64,000 nt of DNA from Mycobacterium marseillense (GCF_010731675.1 NZ_AP022584.1:4774001-4838000); one strand, 5' to 3'; counted from the stretch's first letter, positions 40,553-50,927 are shown. Notes: generated from the letters alone by a model not told the origin. Numbers and translations are program-made.

Positions 40553-41449
40553 ATGACCTACTCTCCCGGTAGCCCCGGATACCCACCGGCGCAGCCCGGC
40601 GGCACCTACGCAGGCGCCACACCCTCGTTCGCCAAAGAAGACGACGGCAAGAGCAAGCTTCCGCTGTACCTGAACATCGCGGTGGTGGTGCTCGGCTTCG
40701 TGGCCTACCTGTTGAACTTCGGGCCCACGTTCACGATTAGCGCCGACCTCGGACCGGGCATCGGCGGTCGCGCCGGCGACGCCGGGACCGCGGTCGTGGT
40801 TGCCCTGCTGGCCGCGCTGCTCGCCGGGCTGAGCCTGCTGCCGAAAGCCAAGAACTACGTGGGCGTTGTCGCGGTCATCGCGGTACTGGGCGCGCTGCTG
40901 GCCATCACCGAGACGATCAACCTGCCCGCCGGCTTCGCGATCGGCTGGGCGATGTGGCCCCTGGTGGCGGCCGTCGTGCTGCAGGCGATCGCCGCGGTCG
41001 TCGTCGTGTTGCTGGATTCCGGCGTGATCACGGCGCCGACGCCGCGCCCCAAGTACGACCCCTACTCCCAGTACGGCCAGTACGGGCAATACGGGCAGTA
41101 CGGCCAACAGCCCTACTACGGTCAGCCCGGCGGCCAGCAGCATGGCGGCCAGCAAGGTTACGGATCGCAGTACGGCGGCTATGGGGCCAGCGGGGCACCG
41201 ACCCAGGGCGGCGCTCCGACCGGCGGTTTCGGCGCCCAGCCCTCGCCGCAGACGGGGCCGCAGCCGTCCGCGCAGCACCAGGGCTCGTCGACGCCGCCCA
41301 CGGGCTTCCCCAGCTTCAGCCCGCCGCCCAACGTCGGCGGCGGATCGGATGCCGGTTCACCCAGCGGCTACTCCGAGCAGTCCGGCGGTCAATCCTTCGG
41401 CCAGGAGCAGCAGTCGCCGTCCTCACCCTCTGGGCCAGCGCCCGCCTAA
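40553..41449 (+). CDS. Four-helix membrane protein with Gln/Gly/Tyr-rich tail (34-kDa antigen family, Rv0954 homologue)
   Basis: AGGAGGAG precedes ATG 40553. The 298-residue protein has a short Pro/Gly-rich N-terminus, four hydrophobic helices (about 40-60, 77-97, 102-122, 131-152) and then a long low-complexity C-terminus with [16 protein letters not shown] repeats (about 163-180) and Ser/Pro/Gln-rich sequence to the end. This is the mycobacterial family known from the 34-kDa antigen of M. avium subsp. paratuberculosis. Its homologue Rv0954 has been linked to cell division. It probably forms an operon with the next gene, 38 bp downstream. Confidence 0.87.
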   Translation: MTYSPGSPGYPPAQPGGTYAGATPSFAKEDDGKSKLPLYLNIAVVVLGFVAYLLNFGPTFTISADLGPGIGGRAGDAGTAVVVALLAALLAGLSLLPKAKNYVGVVAVIAVLGALLAITETINLPAGFAIGWAMWPLVAAVVLQAIAAVVVVLLDSGVITAPTPRPKYDPYSQYGQYGQYGQYGQQPYYGQPGGQQHGGQQGYGSQYGGYGASGAPTQGGAPTGGFGAQPSPQTGPQPSAQHQGSSTPPTGFPSFSPPPNVGGGSDAGSPSGYSEQSGGQSFGQEQQSPSSPSGPAPA

Positions 41450-41487
41450 CCGTGCGCTGTCGCGCCTAGTCGGGGACGTGCCCAAGA

Positions 41488-42906
41488 GTGACACGGCTAG
41501 AGGACAACCGGGCAGCCGGCGCTCGCCAGGCGCGTGACCTTGTCAGGGTCGCCTTCGCGCCGGCCGTGGTGGCGTTGGTCATCATCGCCGCGGTCACGCT
41601 GATCCAGCTGCTGATCGCCAACAGCGACATGACTGGCGCCCTGGGCGCCATCGCCAGCATGTGGCTCGGCGTGCACCAGGTGCCGATCTCCATCGGTGGC
41701 CGCGAACTCGGTGTGATGCCGCTGCTGCCGGCGCTGCTCATGGTCTGGGCCGCCGCGCGCACCACGGCGCGGGCCACCTCGCCCCACTCGTCGTGGCTGG
41801 TCGTTCGCTGGGTGGTCGCCTCGGCGCTGGGCGGCCCGTTGCTGATGACCGCGATCGCCCTGGCGGTCATCCACGATGCCTCGTCGGTGATCACCGAGCT
41901 GCAAACACCCAGCGCCCTGCGGGCGTTCCTCAGCGTGCTCGTAGTCCACGCCGCCGGCGCGGGGATCGGTGTGTGGTCCCGGGTGGGCCCGCGCGCGCTG
42001 GCGGCGTCGTCGCTGCCCTATTGGCTGGGCGATTCGCTGCGCGCCGCATCCGCCGGCCTGCTGGCATTGCTCGGCCTCTCCGGGTTCGTGACGGCTGGGT
42101 CGCTGGTCGTGCACTGGGCGACCATGCAGGAGCTCTACGGCATCACCGATTCGATCTTCGGCGAGTTCAGCCTCACGCTGCTGTCAATGCTGTACGCGCC
42201 CAACGTGATTGTGGGCACCGCGGCGGTCGCCGTCGGATCCAGCGCTCATATCGGATTCGCGACGTTCAGCTCGTTCACCGTGTTCGGCGGCGATATCCCC
42301 GCCCTGCCGGTGTTGGCCGCGGTCCCCAGGCCGCCGCTGGGGCCGGTATGGGTGGCGCTGCTCATCATCGGTGCGTCGTCGGGCGTGGCGGTCGGACAAC
42401 AGTGCGCCCGGCGTGCGCTGCCGCCGGCCGCCGCGGTGGTCAAGCTGCTCGTCGCCTCGGTCGCCGGGGCTTTGGTGATGTCGCTGCTCGCATTCGCCGG
42501 AAGCGGCCAGCTGGGTAACTTCGGCCATGTCGGCGTGGATCAGGGCGCGTTGCTGGTCGGTGTCTTCTTCTGGTTCATGGTGATCGGCGGGATCACCGTG
42601 GTGATGAGCGGGGGGATCAGGCCTCGGCCCCGACGGCTGCGCACGAAACCCGCGCCCGCCGCACCCGCGGAGGAGCCGGCCGATTTCGCCGATGTCTTCG
42701 ACGACCGGGCGGCCGAGGAGGACCTTTTCGAGCCTCCCGAGGCTGACTTCGGGGAAGATGCGACGGAGTCTGCCGGGGTCGACGGCGATCCTGGGGAGGG
42801 TGAGCCCCCCGCGGCCGAGCGCGATACCGGGGCGGACGAGCCGGGGCCTGCCGCGGCGGAGGGCGAGACGGAACCCCCCGGGGCCGACCGCCATCCGGAG
42901 CAATAG
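41488..42906 (+). CDS. Polytopic membrane protein (DUF6350, Rv0955 homologue)
   Basis: The 472-residue protein has roughly ten hydrophobic helices between about 20 and 385 (for example [18 protein letters not shown] and [17 protein letters not shown]) and an acidic C-terminal tail of ~80 residues rich in Glu, Pro and Gly. GTG at 41488 is used. No transport or enzyme motif is recognised. It lies between the 34-kDa antigen homologue and purN, as in M. tuberculosis, and ends 69 bp before purN. Confidence 0.8.
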   Translation: MTRLEDNRAAGARQARDLVRVAFAPAVVALVIIAAVTLIQLLIANSDMTGALGAIASMWLGVHQVPISIGGRELGVMPLLPALLMVWAAARTTARATSPHSSWLVVRWVVASALGGPLLMTAIALAVIHDASSVITELQTPSALRAFLSVLVVHAAGAGIGVWSRVGPRALAASSLPYWLGDSLRAASAGLLALLGLSGFVTAGSLVVHWATMQELYGITDSIFGEFSLTLLSMLYAPNVIVGTAAVAVGSSAHIGFATFSSFTVFGGDIPALPVLAAVPRPPLGPVWVALLIIGASSGVAVGQQCARRALPPAAAVVKLLVASVAGALVMSLLAFAGSGQLGNFGHVGVDQGALLVGVFFWFMVIGGITVVMSGGIRPRPRRLRTKPAPAAPAEEPADFADVFDDRAAEEDLFEPPEADFGEDATESAGVDGDPGEGEPPAAERDTGADEPGPAAAEGETEPPGADRHPEQ

Positions 42907-42975
42907 GAAAGTTGCCCACCTCTGAGCGACAACGGCGGTGAGGGCGCGCTCAGAAGCCCGACTAGGCTCGCCGAT

Positions 42976-43605
42976 GTGGTCGAAGCCCTCCATGTGCCCC
43001 CCAACGCCTCGGCGCGGGTAGTGGTACTGGCCTCGGGCACCGGATCGCTGCTGAACTCCCTGATCGCCGCCGCCGTCGCGGACTATCCGGCCCGGATCGT
43101 CGCCGTCGGCGCCGACCGCGACTGCCTGGCCACCGAGATCGCCGCCGCCGCGTCCCTGCCCACCTTCACCGTCCGGCTTGGCGATCACGCCGACCGCGAC
43201 GCCTGGGACGCCGCGATCACCGAGGCCACGGCCGCCCACTCGCCCGATCTGGTGGTGTCCGCGGGGTTCATGAAAATCCTTGGACCGCAATTTCTTTCAC
43301 GGTTCTACGGGCGTGTCATCAACACCCATCCGGCGCTGCTGCCGGCGTTCCCGGGTGCGCATGGGGTGGCCGACGCGTTGGCCTACGGTGTGAAAATCAC
43401 AGGCTGTACGGTGCACCTGGTGGACGCCGGGACGGACACCGGGCCGATCTTGGCCCAGCAATCCGTTCCGGTGCTCGACGGCGACAACGAAGAGACTTTG
43501 CATGAACGCATCAAGGTCACCGAACGCACGCTGCTCGCGGACGTCGTGGCCGCGATCGCAACCGGCGGGCTGACCCTGGTCGGGAGAAAAGCGACGATCG
43601 GATGA
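42976..43605 (+). CDS. purN: Phosphoribosylglycinamide formyltransferase
   Basis: PurN transfers formyl from 10-formyl-THF to GAR in purine synthesis. Phosphate-binding loop [11 protein letters not shown] near residue 19, active-site [12 protein letters not shown] with catalytic Asn and His, and [16 protein letters not shown] with the catalytic Asp are present. The 209-residue protein starts with GTG at 42976. purH follows after 13 bp, the usual mycobacterial purNH operon. Confidence 0.96.
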   Translation: MVEALHVPPNASARVVVLASGTGSLLNSLIAAAVADYPARIVAVGADRDCLATEIAAAASLPTFTVRLGDHADRDAWDAAITEATAAHSPDLVVSAGFMKILGPQFLSRFYGRVINTHPALLPAFPGAHGVADALAYGVKITGCTVHLVDAGTDTGPILAQQSVPVLDGDNEETLHERIKVTERTLLADVVAAIATGGLTLVGRKATIG

Positions 43606-43618
43606 AAGGCGACAACGG

Positions 43619-45202
43619 ATGAGCACCGACGACTGGCGGGAGAACGCCAAAAGGCCGATCCGCCGCGCCTTGATCAGCGTGTACGACAAGACCGGGCTCA
43701 TCGACCTGGCCCAGGGGCTGACCGCGGCGGGCGTGGAGATCGTCTCGACGGGATCCACCGCGAAGAACATTGCCGAAAAAGGCATTCCGGTGACCCGGGT
43801 CGAAGAGCTGACCGGTTTCCCCGAAGTGCTCGACGGCCGGGTCAAGACCTTGCACCCCCGCGTGCACGCGGGCCTGCTGGCCGATCTCCGCAAACCCGAG
43901 CATGCCGAGGCGCTCGAACAGCTCGGCATCGCGGCCTTCGAACTCGTCGTCGTCAACCTGTACCCGTTCAGCGAGACCGTCGACTCCGGAGCGAGCATCG
44001 ACGAATGCGTCGAACAGATCGACATCGGTGGACCGTCGATGGTGCGCGCCGCCGCGAAGAACCATCCCAGCGTCGCGGTCATCACCGACCCCCAGGGCTA
44101 TGACGGCGTGCTGGCCGCGGTCCGGCAAGGCGGATTTACGCTCGCCGAGCGCAAAAGGCTGGCGGCGCAGGCGTTTCAGCACACCGCCGAATACGACATT
44201 GCGGTGGCGAGCTGGATGGAGTCGACGCTGGCCCCCGAACATCCACCGACCGCCTTCCCGAAGTGGCTGGGCCGCAGCTGGCGCCGCTCGGCGATGTTGC
44301 GCTACGGCGAGAATCCGCACCAGCAGGCTGCGCTCTACAGCGACCCCAGCGCGTGGCCGGGGCTGGCGCAGGCCGAGCAGCTGCACGGAAAAGAGATGTC
44401 CTACAACAACTTCACCGACGCGGACGCGGCGTGGCGGGCCGCCTTCGACCACGAAGAGACATGCGTGGCAATCATCAAGCACGCCAACCCATGTGGGATC
44501 GCGATTTCGTCGACATCGGTTGCGGACGCGCATCGCAAGGCCCACGAATGCGATCCGCTGAGCGCATTCGGCGGAGTCATCGCGGCCAACACCGAAGTCA
44601 GCGTTGAGATGGCCGAATACGTCAGCACGATCTTCACCGAAGTCATCATCGCGCCCGCCTACGAGCCGGCCGCCCTGGACGTCCTGACGCGCAAGAAGAA
44701 CATCCGGGTGCTGGTGGCCTCCGAGCCGCTCACCGGCGGCACCGAACTGCGGCCCGTCAGCGGCGGGCTGTTGGTGCAGCAACGCGACGAGCTCGACGCG
44801 CACGGGGACAATCCGGCGAATTGGACCTTGGCGACGGGCGAGCCCGCCGACCCGGAGACACTGGCGGACCTGGCTTTTGCCTGGCGGGTATGCCGCGCCG
44901 TCAAATCGAACGCGATCGTGATCGCCGGCGGCGGCGCCACCATCGGCGTCGGCATGGGTCAGGTGAACCGCGTCGACGCCGCGCGGCTGGCCGTCGAACG
45001 CGGCGGTGACCGGGTGCGTGGCGCGGTCGCGGCCTCCGACGCGTTCTTCCCGTTCCCCGACGGACTCGAGACGCTGACCGGTGCCGGAGTGAAGGCCATC
45101 GTGCACCCGGGCGGATCGGTGCGCGACGACGAGGTGACCGCGGCCGCGGCCAACGCCGGCATCACGCTGTATCTCACCGGGGCGCGTCACTTCGCTCACT
45201 GA
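43619..45202 (+). CDS. purH: Bifunctional AICAR transformylase/IMP cyclohydrolase
   Basis: The 527-residue enzyme does the last two purine steps. The N-terminal IMP cyclohydrolase domain has [34 protein letters not shown] (split MGS-like domain), and the transformylase domain has [39 protein letters not shown] with the catalytic Lys-His, and [11 protein letters not shown]. It is co-transcribed with purN. No unusual feature is seen. Confidence 0.97.
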   Translation: MSTDDWRENAKRPIRRALISVYDKTGLIDLAQGLTAAGVEIVSTGSTAKNIAEKGIPVTRVEELTGFPEVLDGRVKTLHPRVHAGLLADLRKPEHAEALEQLGIAAFELVVVNLYPFSETVDSGASIDECVEQIDIGGPSMVRAAAKNHPSVAVITDPQGYDGVLAAVRQGGFTLAERKRLAAQAFQHTAEYDIAVASWMESTLAPEHPPTAFPKWLGRSWRRSAMLRYGENPHQQAALYSDPSAWPGLAQAEQLHGKEMSYNNFTDADAAWRAAFDHEETCVAIIKHANPCGIAISSTSVADAHRKAHECDPLSAFGGVIAANTEVSVEMAEYVSTIFTEVIIAPAYEPAALDVLTRKKNIRVLVASEPLTGGTELRPVSGGLLVQQRDELDAHGDNPANWTLATGEPADPETLADLAFAWRVCRAVKSNAIVIAGGGATIGVGMGQVNRVDAARLAVERGGDRVRGAVAASDAFFPFPDGLETLTGAGVKAIVHPGGSVRDDEVTAAAANAGITLYLTGARHFAH

Positions 45203-45308
45203 CGATCGGCAATCGTCGGTCTCAGTCCTTGCTCTCTGGTCGCAAAGGGAAATAGCATTCACTTTGGGTCGGCATTAGTGGGGCGAACACAATTCGAGAG
45301 GAATTGAT

Positions 45309-45872
45309 ATGCGCGCGAACGCAATACGAACGGCCACAATTTCCGTCGCGATTGCGAGTCTCGCACTCGTCGGCGCAGGATGTCAGGGAAGTAAATCGGG
45401 CGAAGCCGGCAGTTCCACAACTGCACCGGCTTCGTCGGCCGCAACCTCAAGCTCAGCCGCCACGGAAACATCAGCAGCAACGACTCCGAGCGCGCCGGGC
45501 CCTACGACGCAGATTCCGGGCGCAAACGGCACGCCGTACACCGTTCAGGGACCCATCTTGGCCAAGTACCAGTCCCTCGACGATAAGGCGCGCAAGGACT
45601 TAGGGGCCCCGAAGGATAATCAGCAAACGAATCCCGATGGTGGCACCTACCAGCAATTCGATGGTGGCGTCATCGTCAACAAGACGCAGGCCTACGTGGT
45701 GTGGGGCTTGATCCGCGACAAGTGGAATGAACTCGGCGGCTCGCAGGGCAAGCTCGGTTATCCGACCAGTGACGAGGTCGACACCCCCGATGGCATGAAG
45801 AAGTCGACTTTCGAGCACGGCACCATCACGTGGAAGCCGGGTGACGCTCAGGCCGTCGTCAGCTACAGCTAG
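45309..45872 (+). CDS. LGFP-repeat lipoprotein
   Basis: The 187-residue protein has a signal peptide with lipobox VGAGC (Cys 25), a Ser/Thr/Ala-rich linker (about 30-70) and a C-terminal LGFP-type domain (YQSLDDKARKDLGAPK, GGVIVNKTQAYVVWGLIRDKW, GSQGKLGYPTSDE). LGFP repeats are common in corynebacterial and mycobacterial surface proteins, where they are thought to tie to the cell wall. AGAGGAATTGAT precedes the ATG. It sits alone between purH and the ATPase gene and ends at a strong hairpin. I recall no counterpart at this place in M. tuberculosis. Confidence 0.85.
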   Translation: MRANAIRTATISVAIASLALVGAGCQGSKSGEAGSSTTAPASSAATSSSAATETSAATTPSAPGPTTQIPGANGTPYTVQGPILAKYQSLDDKARKDLGAPKDNQQTNPDGGTYQQFDGGVIVNKTQAYVVWGLIRDKWNELGGSQGKLGYPTSDEVDTPDGMKKSTFEHGTITWKPGDAQAVVSYS

Positions 45873-45919
45873 GCAGTGTTCGGGTGCAGCACCGCGCTGC
45901 GCTCAGAATCTCCTACCGG

Positions 45920-45950
45920 GTGCCGGGCAATCGATCAGCTTGCCCGGCAC
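45920..45950 (+). terminator. Strong hairpin after the LGFP lipoprotein gene
   Basis: GTGCCGGGCAA (45920-45930) pairs perfectly with TTGCCCGGCAC (45940-45950) around a 9-nt loop, 47 bp after the stop codon and 56 bp before the next gene. An 11-bp perfect GC-rich stem fits a terminator. No T-run. Confidence 0.65.
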
Positions 45951-46006
45951 TCGCGTACTTGGGGGGAGGGCATAGTGTCGCATCGGCGGCATCGTCGTAG
46001 CGTGGA

Positions 46007-47401
46007 GTGGTGACGTCACCGAGCAACCTGCCCCGCACCGTCGGCGAACTGCGTGCCGCCGGTCACCGTGAACGGGGAGTCAAGCAGGAAATCCGCGAAA
46101 ATCTGCTGACCGCATTGGCCGACGGGCCGGACAGCGCAGCCATCTGGCCCGGCATTCTGGGATTCGACGACACCGTCTTGCCCCAGCTCGAGCGGGCGTT
46201 GATCGCGGGACACGACTTCGTCCTGCTCGGCGAACGCGGCCAGGGCAAGACCCGGCTGCTGCGCGCGCTGGTCGGCTTGCTCGACGAGTGGACGCCGGTG
46301 ATCGCCGGCGCCGAACTGGGTGAGCACCCTTTTTCGCCGATCACGCCGGAGTCGATCCGCAAGGCCGCCACCCTGGGCGACGACCTGCCGGTGGAGTGGA
46401 AGCATCGCAGCGAGCGCTACACCGAAAAGCTCGCCACGCCCGATACCAGCGTCGCCGACCTGGTGGGCGACATCGACCCGATCAAGGTCGCCGAGGGTCG
46501 CAGCCTGGGGGATCCCGAGACCATCGCCTACGGGCTGATTCCGCGCGCGCACCGCGGCATCGTCGCGGTCAACGAACTTCCCGACCTCGCCGAGCGCATC
46601 CAGGTGTCGATGCTCAACGTGATGGAGGAGCGCGACATCCAGGTCCGCGGTTACACGCTGCGCCTGCCGCTGGACGTGTTGGTGGTCGCCAGCGCCAACC
46701 CGGAGGACTACACCAACCGCGGACGCATCATCACCCCGCTCAAGGACCGCTTCGGCGCCGAGATCAGGACGCACTATCCGCAGGAGCTGGACGCCGAGGT
46801 CGGGGTTATCGCGCAGGAGGCACACCTGTCGGCGCAGGTGCCCGACTACCTCATGCAAATCATCGCGCGCTTCGCCCGCTACCTTCGGGAGTCCAATTCC
46901 GTCGACCAGCGCTCGGGGGTGTCGGCGCGCTTCGCCATCGCGGCCGCCGAGACCGTCGCGGCCGCCGCCCGCCATCGCGGCGCGATCCTGGGGGAGACGG
47001 ACCCGGTGGCCCGGGTGGTCGATCTGGGCACCGTGATCGACGTCCTGCGCGGCAAGCTGGAATTCGAGTCCGGCGAGGAAGGCCGCGAACAGGCGGTGCT
47101 CGAACACCTGCTGCGCCGGGCGACCGCGGACACGGCGTCGCGGGTGCTGGGCGGCATCGATGTGGGTTCGCTGGTGTCCGCGGTCGAGGGCGGTTCCGCG
47201 GTGACGACGGGCGAGCGGGTGTCGGCCAAAGACGTGCTGGCCGCGGTGCCGAGCCTGCCGGTGGTGGAAAAGATCGCGGACAAGCTCGCCGCGCGCTCGG
47301 AGGGTGAGCGCGCCGCCGCGCTGGAACTGGCGCTCGAGGCCTTGTATCTGGCCAAGCGCATCGACAAGGTGTCCGAGGAGGGGCAAACCGTCTATGGCTG
47401 A
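46007..47401 (+). CDS. MoxR/magnesium-chelatase-type AAA+ ATPase (Rv0958 homologue)
   Basis: The 464-residue AAA+ protein has Walker A GERGQGKT (75-82), ITPESIRKAATLG, DLVGDIDPIKVAEGRSL, NELPDLAERIQVSMLNVMEERDIQVRGY with the Walker B/ELP segment, and VVASANPEDYTNRGRIITPLKDRFGAEI. This is the ChlI/MoxR group, which works with VWA-domain partners as a chaperone or metal-insertion machine. The next gene encodes such a VWA protein and overlaps it by 8 bp, so they act as a pair. No chlorophyll role applies. GTG at 46007; GTG one codon later is equally likely. Confidence 0.88.
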   Translation: MVTSPSNLPRTVGELRAAGHRERGVKQEIRENLLTALADGPDSAAIWPGILGFDDTVLPQLERALIAGHDFVLLGERGQGKTRLLRALVGLLDEWTPVIAGAELGEHPFSPITPESIRKAATLGDDLPVEWKHRSERYTEKLATPDTSVADLVGDIDPIKVAEGRSLGDPETIAYGLIPRAHRGIVAVNELPDLAERIQVSMLNVMEERDIQVRGYTLRLPLDVLVVASANPEDYTNRGRIITPLKDRFGAEIRTHYPQELDAEVGVIAQEAHLSAQVPDYLMQIIARFARYLRESNSVDQRSGVSARFAIAAAETVAAAARHRGAILGETDPVARVVDLGTVIDVLRGKLEFESGEEGREQAVLEHLLRRATADTASRVLGGIDVGSLVSAVEGGSAVTTGERVSAKDVLAAVPSLPVVEKIADKLAARSEGERAAALELALEALYLAKRIDKVSEEGQTVYG

Positions 47402-49430
47402 TTCTGATCGTGACGACCCGCTGCGCCCGGCTTCGCCGCGCTTGCGATCGTCACGAGGGCACTCTTCGCGGTACTCGGCGTACACCGGCGGGCCCGACCC
47501 GCTGGCACCGCCGGTGGATCTGCGCGAGGCGCTCGAACAGATCGGCCAGGACGTCATGGCCGGCACCTCGCCGCGTCGCGCGCTCTCCGAGCTGCTGCGC
47601 CGCGGCACCAAGAACATGCCCGGCGCGGACCGGTTGGCGGCCGAGGCCAACCGGCGCCGACGAGAGTTGTTGCGGCGCAACAACTTGGACGGCACCCTGC
47701 AGGAAATCAAGAAACTGCTCGACGAGGCGGTGCTGGCCGAACGCAAGGAGCTGGCCCGCGCCCTCGACGACGACGCCCGCTTCGGCGAACTCCAACTGGA
47801 CGCGCTGCCGGCGTCGCCGGCCAAGGCCGTCCAGGAACTCTCCGAGTACAACTGGCGCAGCGGCGAGGCCCGCCAAAAGTACGACCAGATCAAGGATCTG
47901 CTCGGCCGCGAGATGCTGGACCAGCGCTTCTCGGGCATGAAGCAGGCGCTCGAGGGCGCCACCGACGAGGACCGCCAGCGCGTCAACGACATGCTGAACG
48001 ACCTCAACGACCTGCTGGACAAGCACTCCCGCGGCGAGGACACCCAGGAAGACTTCGAAAACTTCATGGACTCCCACGGCGAGTTCTTCCCGGAGAACCC
48101 GCGCAACGTCGACGAGTTGCTGGACTCGCTGGCCAAGCGGGCCGCCGCCGCGCAGCGCTTCCGAAACAGCCTGAGCGCCGAGCAGCGCGCGGAGTTGGAC
48201 GCCTTGGCGCAGCAGGCATTCGGCTCCCCGGCCCTGATGGAGTCGCTGAGTCGGCTCGATGCGCACCTGCAGGCTGCGCGGCCGGGCGAGGACTGGGGCG
48301 GATCCGAACAGTTCTCCGGCGACAACCCGTTCGGCATGGGGGAGGGCACCCAGGCGCTGTCCGACATCGCCGAACTCGAACAACTGGCCGAACAGCTCTC
48401 GCAAAGCTATCCCGGCGCCACCATGGATGACGTCGACCTCGAGGCGCTCGCGCGCCAGCTTGGCGACGACGCGGCGGTCGATGCCCGCACGCTCGCCGAA
48501 TTGGAACGCGCGTTGGTCAACCAGGGCTTCTTGGACCGCGGTTCCGACGGCCAGTGGCGGCTGTCGCCGAAAGCGATGCGCAGGCTCGGCGAGACGGCCC
48601 TACGCGATGTGGCACAACAACTTTCCGGGCGGCGCGGTGAGCGTGATCATAGGTGCGCCGGGGCGGCCGGCGAGCTCACCGGCGCCACCCGGCCCTGGCA
48701 GTTCGGTGACACCGAACCGTGGAACATCTCCCGCACGCTCACCAATGCCGTTTTGCGGCAGGCGGGCACGGCCACCCTCGATGGGCCGGACGCGCGGTTG
48801 AAGATCTCCGTCGACGACGTCGAGGTCTCCGAGACCGAGACCCGTACGCAATCCGCGGTCGCGCTGCTGGTCGATACGTCGTTTTCCATGGTGATGGAAA
48901 ACCGCTGGCTGCCCATGAAGCAGACGGCGCTGGCGCTCAACCACCTGGTGTGCACGCGTTTCCGCTCGGATGCCTTGCAGATCATCGCCTTTGGCCGATA
49001 CGCCCGGACGGTCACCGCCGCCGAGCTCACCGGCCTGGAAGGCGTCTACGAGCAGGGCACCAACCTGCATCACGCGCTGGCGTTGGCAGGCCGTCATCTG
49101 CGCCGCCACCCCAACGCCCAGCCCGTCGTGCTGGTGGTGACCGACGGTGAGCCGACCGCGCACCTGGAGGACTTCGACGGTGACGGCACGACCGTCTTCT
49201 TCGACTACCCGCCACACCCGCGGACCATCGCCCACACCGTGCGCGGCTTCGACGAAATGGCGCGCCTCGGTGCGCAAATCACGATTTTCCGGCTGGGCAG
49301 CGATCCCGGTCTGGCGCGGTTCATCGACCAGGTCGCCCGGCGCGTCGAGGGACGCGTCGTGGTGCCCGATCTCGACGGGCTGGGAGCGGCGGTCGTCGGT
49401 GACTACCTACGATCCCGCCGCCGTCGATAG
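47394..49430 (+). CDS. VWA-domain protein, partner of the MoxR-type ATPase (Rv0959 homologue)
   Basis: The 678-residue protein starts at ATG 47394, inside the ATPase stop region. Residues 40-400 are charged and helical, probably coiled-coil (LRRNNLDGTLQEIKKLLDEAVLAERKELARAL; VNDMLNDLNDLLDKHSRGED). The C-terminal von Willebrand A domain (about 485-675) has the metal-ion-dependent adhesion site DTSFS (D494, S496, S498) and VTDGEPTAHL. It would deliver target proteins to the ATPase. A copy of the 54-bp hairpin element is embedded in its first codons (47405-47458), encoding RDDPLRPASPRLRSS. The homologue keeps a similar peptide, so this copy is old. Confidence 0.88.
   Translation: MADSDRDDPLRPASPRLRSSRGHSSRYSAYTGGPDPLAPPVDLREALEQIGQDVMAGTSPRRALSELLRRGTKNMPGADRLAAEANRRRRELLRRNNLDGTLQEIKKLLDEAVLAERKELARALDDDARFGELQLDALPASPAKAVQELSEYNWRSGEARQKYDQIKDLLGREMLDQRFSGMKQALEGATDEDRQRVNDMLNDLNDLLDKHSRGEDTQEDFENFMDSHGEFFPENPRNVDELLDSLAKRAAAAQRFRNSLSAEQRAELDALAQQAFGSPALMESLSRLDAHLQAARPGEDWGGSEQFSGDNPFGMGEGTQALSDIAELEQLAEQLSQSYPGATMDDVDLEALARQLGDDAAVDARTLAELERALVNQGFLDRGSDGQWRLSPKAMRRLGETALRDVAQQLSGRRGERDHRCAGAAGELTGATRPWQFGDTEPWNISRTLTNAVLRQAGTATLDGPDARLKISVDDVEVSETETRTQSAVALLVDTSFSMVMENRWLPMKQTALALNHLVCTRFRSDALQIIAFGRYARTVTAAELTGLEGVYEQGTNLHHALALAGRHLRRHPNAQPVVLVVTDGEPTAHLEDFDGDGTTVFFDYPPHPRTIAHTVRGFDEMARLGAQITIFRLGSDPGLARFIDQVARRVEGRVVVPDLDGLGAAVVGDYLRSRRRR
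47405..47458 (+). repeat. 54-bp hairpin element inside the VWA gene start
   Basis: Arms TCGTGACGA (47408-47416) and TCGTCACGA (47448-47456) are perfectly complementary and hold an inner hairpin CGGC-TTC-GCCG. Spacing equals that of the other copies. The arm change (GTGGCGA to GTGACGA) is matched by the opposite change in the partner arm. Confidence 0.7.
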
Positions 49431-49451
49431 GCCACAAAAGGAGAAAAGCCC

Positions 49452-50300
49452 GTGAGCAAGGTTCCCACGATCGAACTCAATGACGGTGTCGAAATCCCGC
49501 AGCTCGGTTTCGGGGTGTTCCAGATCAAGCCCGACCAGACGGCCTCGGCCGTCAAGACGGCGCTCGACATCGGATACCGGCACATCGACACCGCCGAGAT
49601 GTACGGGAACGAAAGGGAAGTCCGCCAAGGCATCCGCGACGCCGGCCTGGACCGCGGCGAGGTCTTCATCACCAGCAAGCTCAACAACGGCTATCACAAG
49701 CCCGATGACGCGCGCCGCGCGTTCGACCAGACGCTCAAGGCGCTCGATTCGGACTACGTCGACCTGTTTCTCATCCACTGGCCGCTACCCACGCTCTACG
49801 ACGGCGACTTCGTCTCGACGTGGAAGGTCTTCGAAGAGTTCGCGCGGGACGGGCGCGCACGCAGCATCGGCGTCTCGAATTTCCAAGTCGCACATCTGAA
49901 AAGGCTCGCCGACGAAACCGACACCGTCCCGTCGGTCAACCAGATCGAGGTGCATCCGTACTTCGGCAACGACGAGGTAAGGGCGTACGGACGCGAGCAC
50001 GGCATCGCCACCGAGGCGTGGGCGCCCATCGCCCAGGGCAAGGTGCTCGATGATCCGGTGATCAACCGCGTCGCCGCGTCCCGCGACAGAACGCCCGCGC
50101 AGGTGGTGTTGCGCTGGCACATTCAGCGTGGCGACATCGTCTTCCCCAAATCGGTGACACCGGCACGCGTCAAATCCAACTTCGAGCTGTTCGACTTCGA
50201 ACTGGACGATTCCGACATGGACGCGATCTCAGCGCTGAATCAGGGTGAGGCGGGACGCAACGGACCCAACCCTGACACCTTCGACTACGTGCCCCGCTGA
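49452..50300 (+). CDS. Aldo/keto reductase
   Basis: The 282-residue NADPH-dependent reductase has the catalytic tetrad in GYRHIDTAEMYGNE (D46, Y51), ITSKLNN (K76) and FLIHWPLP (H109), and the cofactor segment FPKSVTPARVKSNFELFDFEL. GTG at 49452 has AAGGAG upstream. It resembles the AKR5 group (2,5-diketo-gluconate reductase type) to which M. tuberculosis Rv2971 belongs. Typical substrates are small aldehydes such as methylglyoxal. It follows the VWA gene by 21 bp and may be co-transcribed, without an obvious functional link. Confidence 0.9.
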   Translation: MSKVPTIELNDGVEIPQLGFGVFQIKPDQTASAVKTALDIGYRHIDTAEMYGNEREVRQGIRDAGLDRGEVFITSKLNNGYHKPDDARRAFDQTLKALDSDYVDLFLIHWPLPTLYDGDFVSTWKVFEEFARDGRARSIGVSNFQVAHLKRLADETDTVPSVNQIEVHPYFGNDEVRAYGREHGIATEAWAPIAQGKVLDDPVINRVAASRDRTPAQVVLRWHIQRGDIVFPKSVTPARVKSNFELFDFELDDSDMDAISALNQGEAGRNGPNPDTFDYVPR

Positions 50301-50321
50301 CGCTCCGCCGCTGGGAAGCGG

Positions 50322-50927
50322 CTACCCGCCGCGTGGCCTGCGGGCTTTGCGGGCGATCCCGACACCGCCCCACAGCGAGAAGCCGCGAATGTGGACCGTC
50401 GGTGCCCCGGGAGTGCCCTGGCCGTGGACGGCGCGGTCGAAGTTTCCCATCACGCCGCGGCCGTGCACCTCGACGTTGACTTCGGGCGGCAGCAAAATGT
50501 TCTGCACACCCATAATCGACATCGCGTGGATGTCGACCTCGGTCGAGGTGAAGTCGGCGTAGCGCAAATCGACCACTCCGCTGCCCCACAGGGTGAAGGT
50601 GGTCAGCTTCTTCGGCACGTTCCAGCGGCCGCGCCGCTCGAAGCCGCTCATCAACGCCAGCAGCAGCGTCGACGGCGCCGGGTTGGGTTTGCCGCCGCGG
50701 CGCGGGCTGATCGGAGATCCGGGCAGATCGGCCCTCAACCGGTCCAGTTCTTCATACGTCGTTGCGGCATAGGCCCTGGTCAAACGGTCTTCGTAGTCGT
50801 TGAGCTGCAGGCGGCCCTGCTCGGCCGCATACGCCAGCAACTGCGCAGTCTGTATGCGATCGGTATCGGCCGCGCGCGACGGCTGGTCGCGCGTGTCCTC
50901 CGCATCACGTTGCGTTGAGTTGCTCAT
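50322..50927 (-). CDS. DUF1707 / cell-wall-active LiaF-like protein (Rv0966c homologue)
   Basis: The 201-residue protein has a DUF1707 domain (about 25-75: ADTDRIQTAQLLAYAAEQGRLQLNDYEDRLTRAYAATTYEELDRLRADLP) and a C-terminal domain rich in beta strands (FTLWGSGVVDLRYADFTSTEVDIHAMSIMGVQNILLPPEVNVEV), like LiaF/YvqF C-termini. It ends GVGIARKARRPRGG. ATG at 50927 is chosen over an in-frame codon at 50963. It converges on the aldo-keto reductase gene with a 21-bp gap. In M. tuberculosis the csoR-ctpV copper locus follows; here it is replaced by the echA7 operon. Confidence 0.85.
   Translation of the reverse strand: MSNSTQRDAEDTRDQPSRAADTDRIQTAQLLAYAAEQGRLQLNDYEDRLTRAYAATTYEELDRLRADLPGSPISPRRGGKPNPAPSTLLLALMSGFERRGRWNVPKKLTTFTLWGSGVVDLRYADFTSTEVDIHAMSIMGVQNILLPPEVNVEVHGRGVMGNFDRAVHGQGTPGAPTVHIRGFSLWGGVGIARKARRPRGG

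Noticed and set aside
40690..41450. YGQ repeat tract considered as a CRISPR or tandem DNA array
   Set aside because: The repeats are short codon-level repeats of a Tyr/Gly/Gln-rich protein tail with no spacers. No CRISPR array or cas gene is present anywhere in the window.
44821..45202. Possible extra genes inside purH on either strand
   Set aside because: PurH is complete and uninterrupted; the alternative frames have no domain or start signal.
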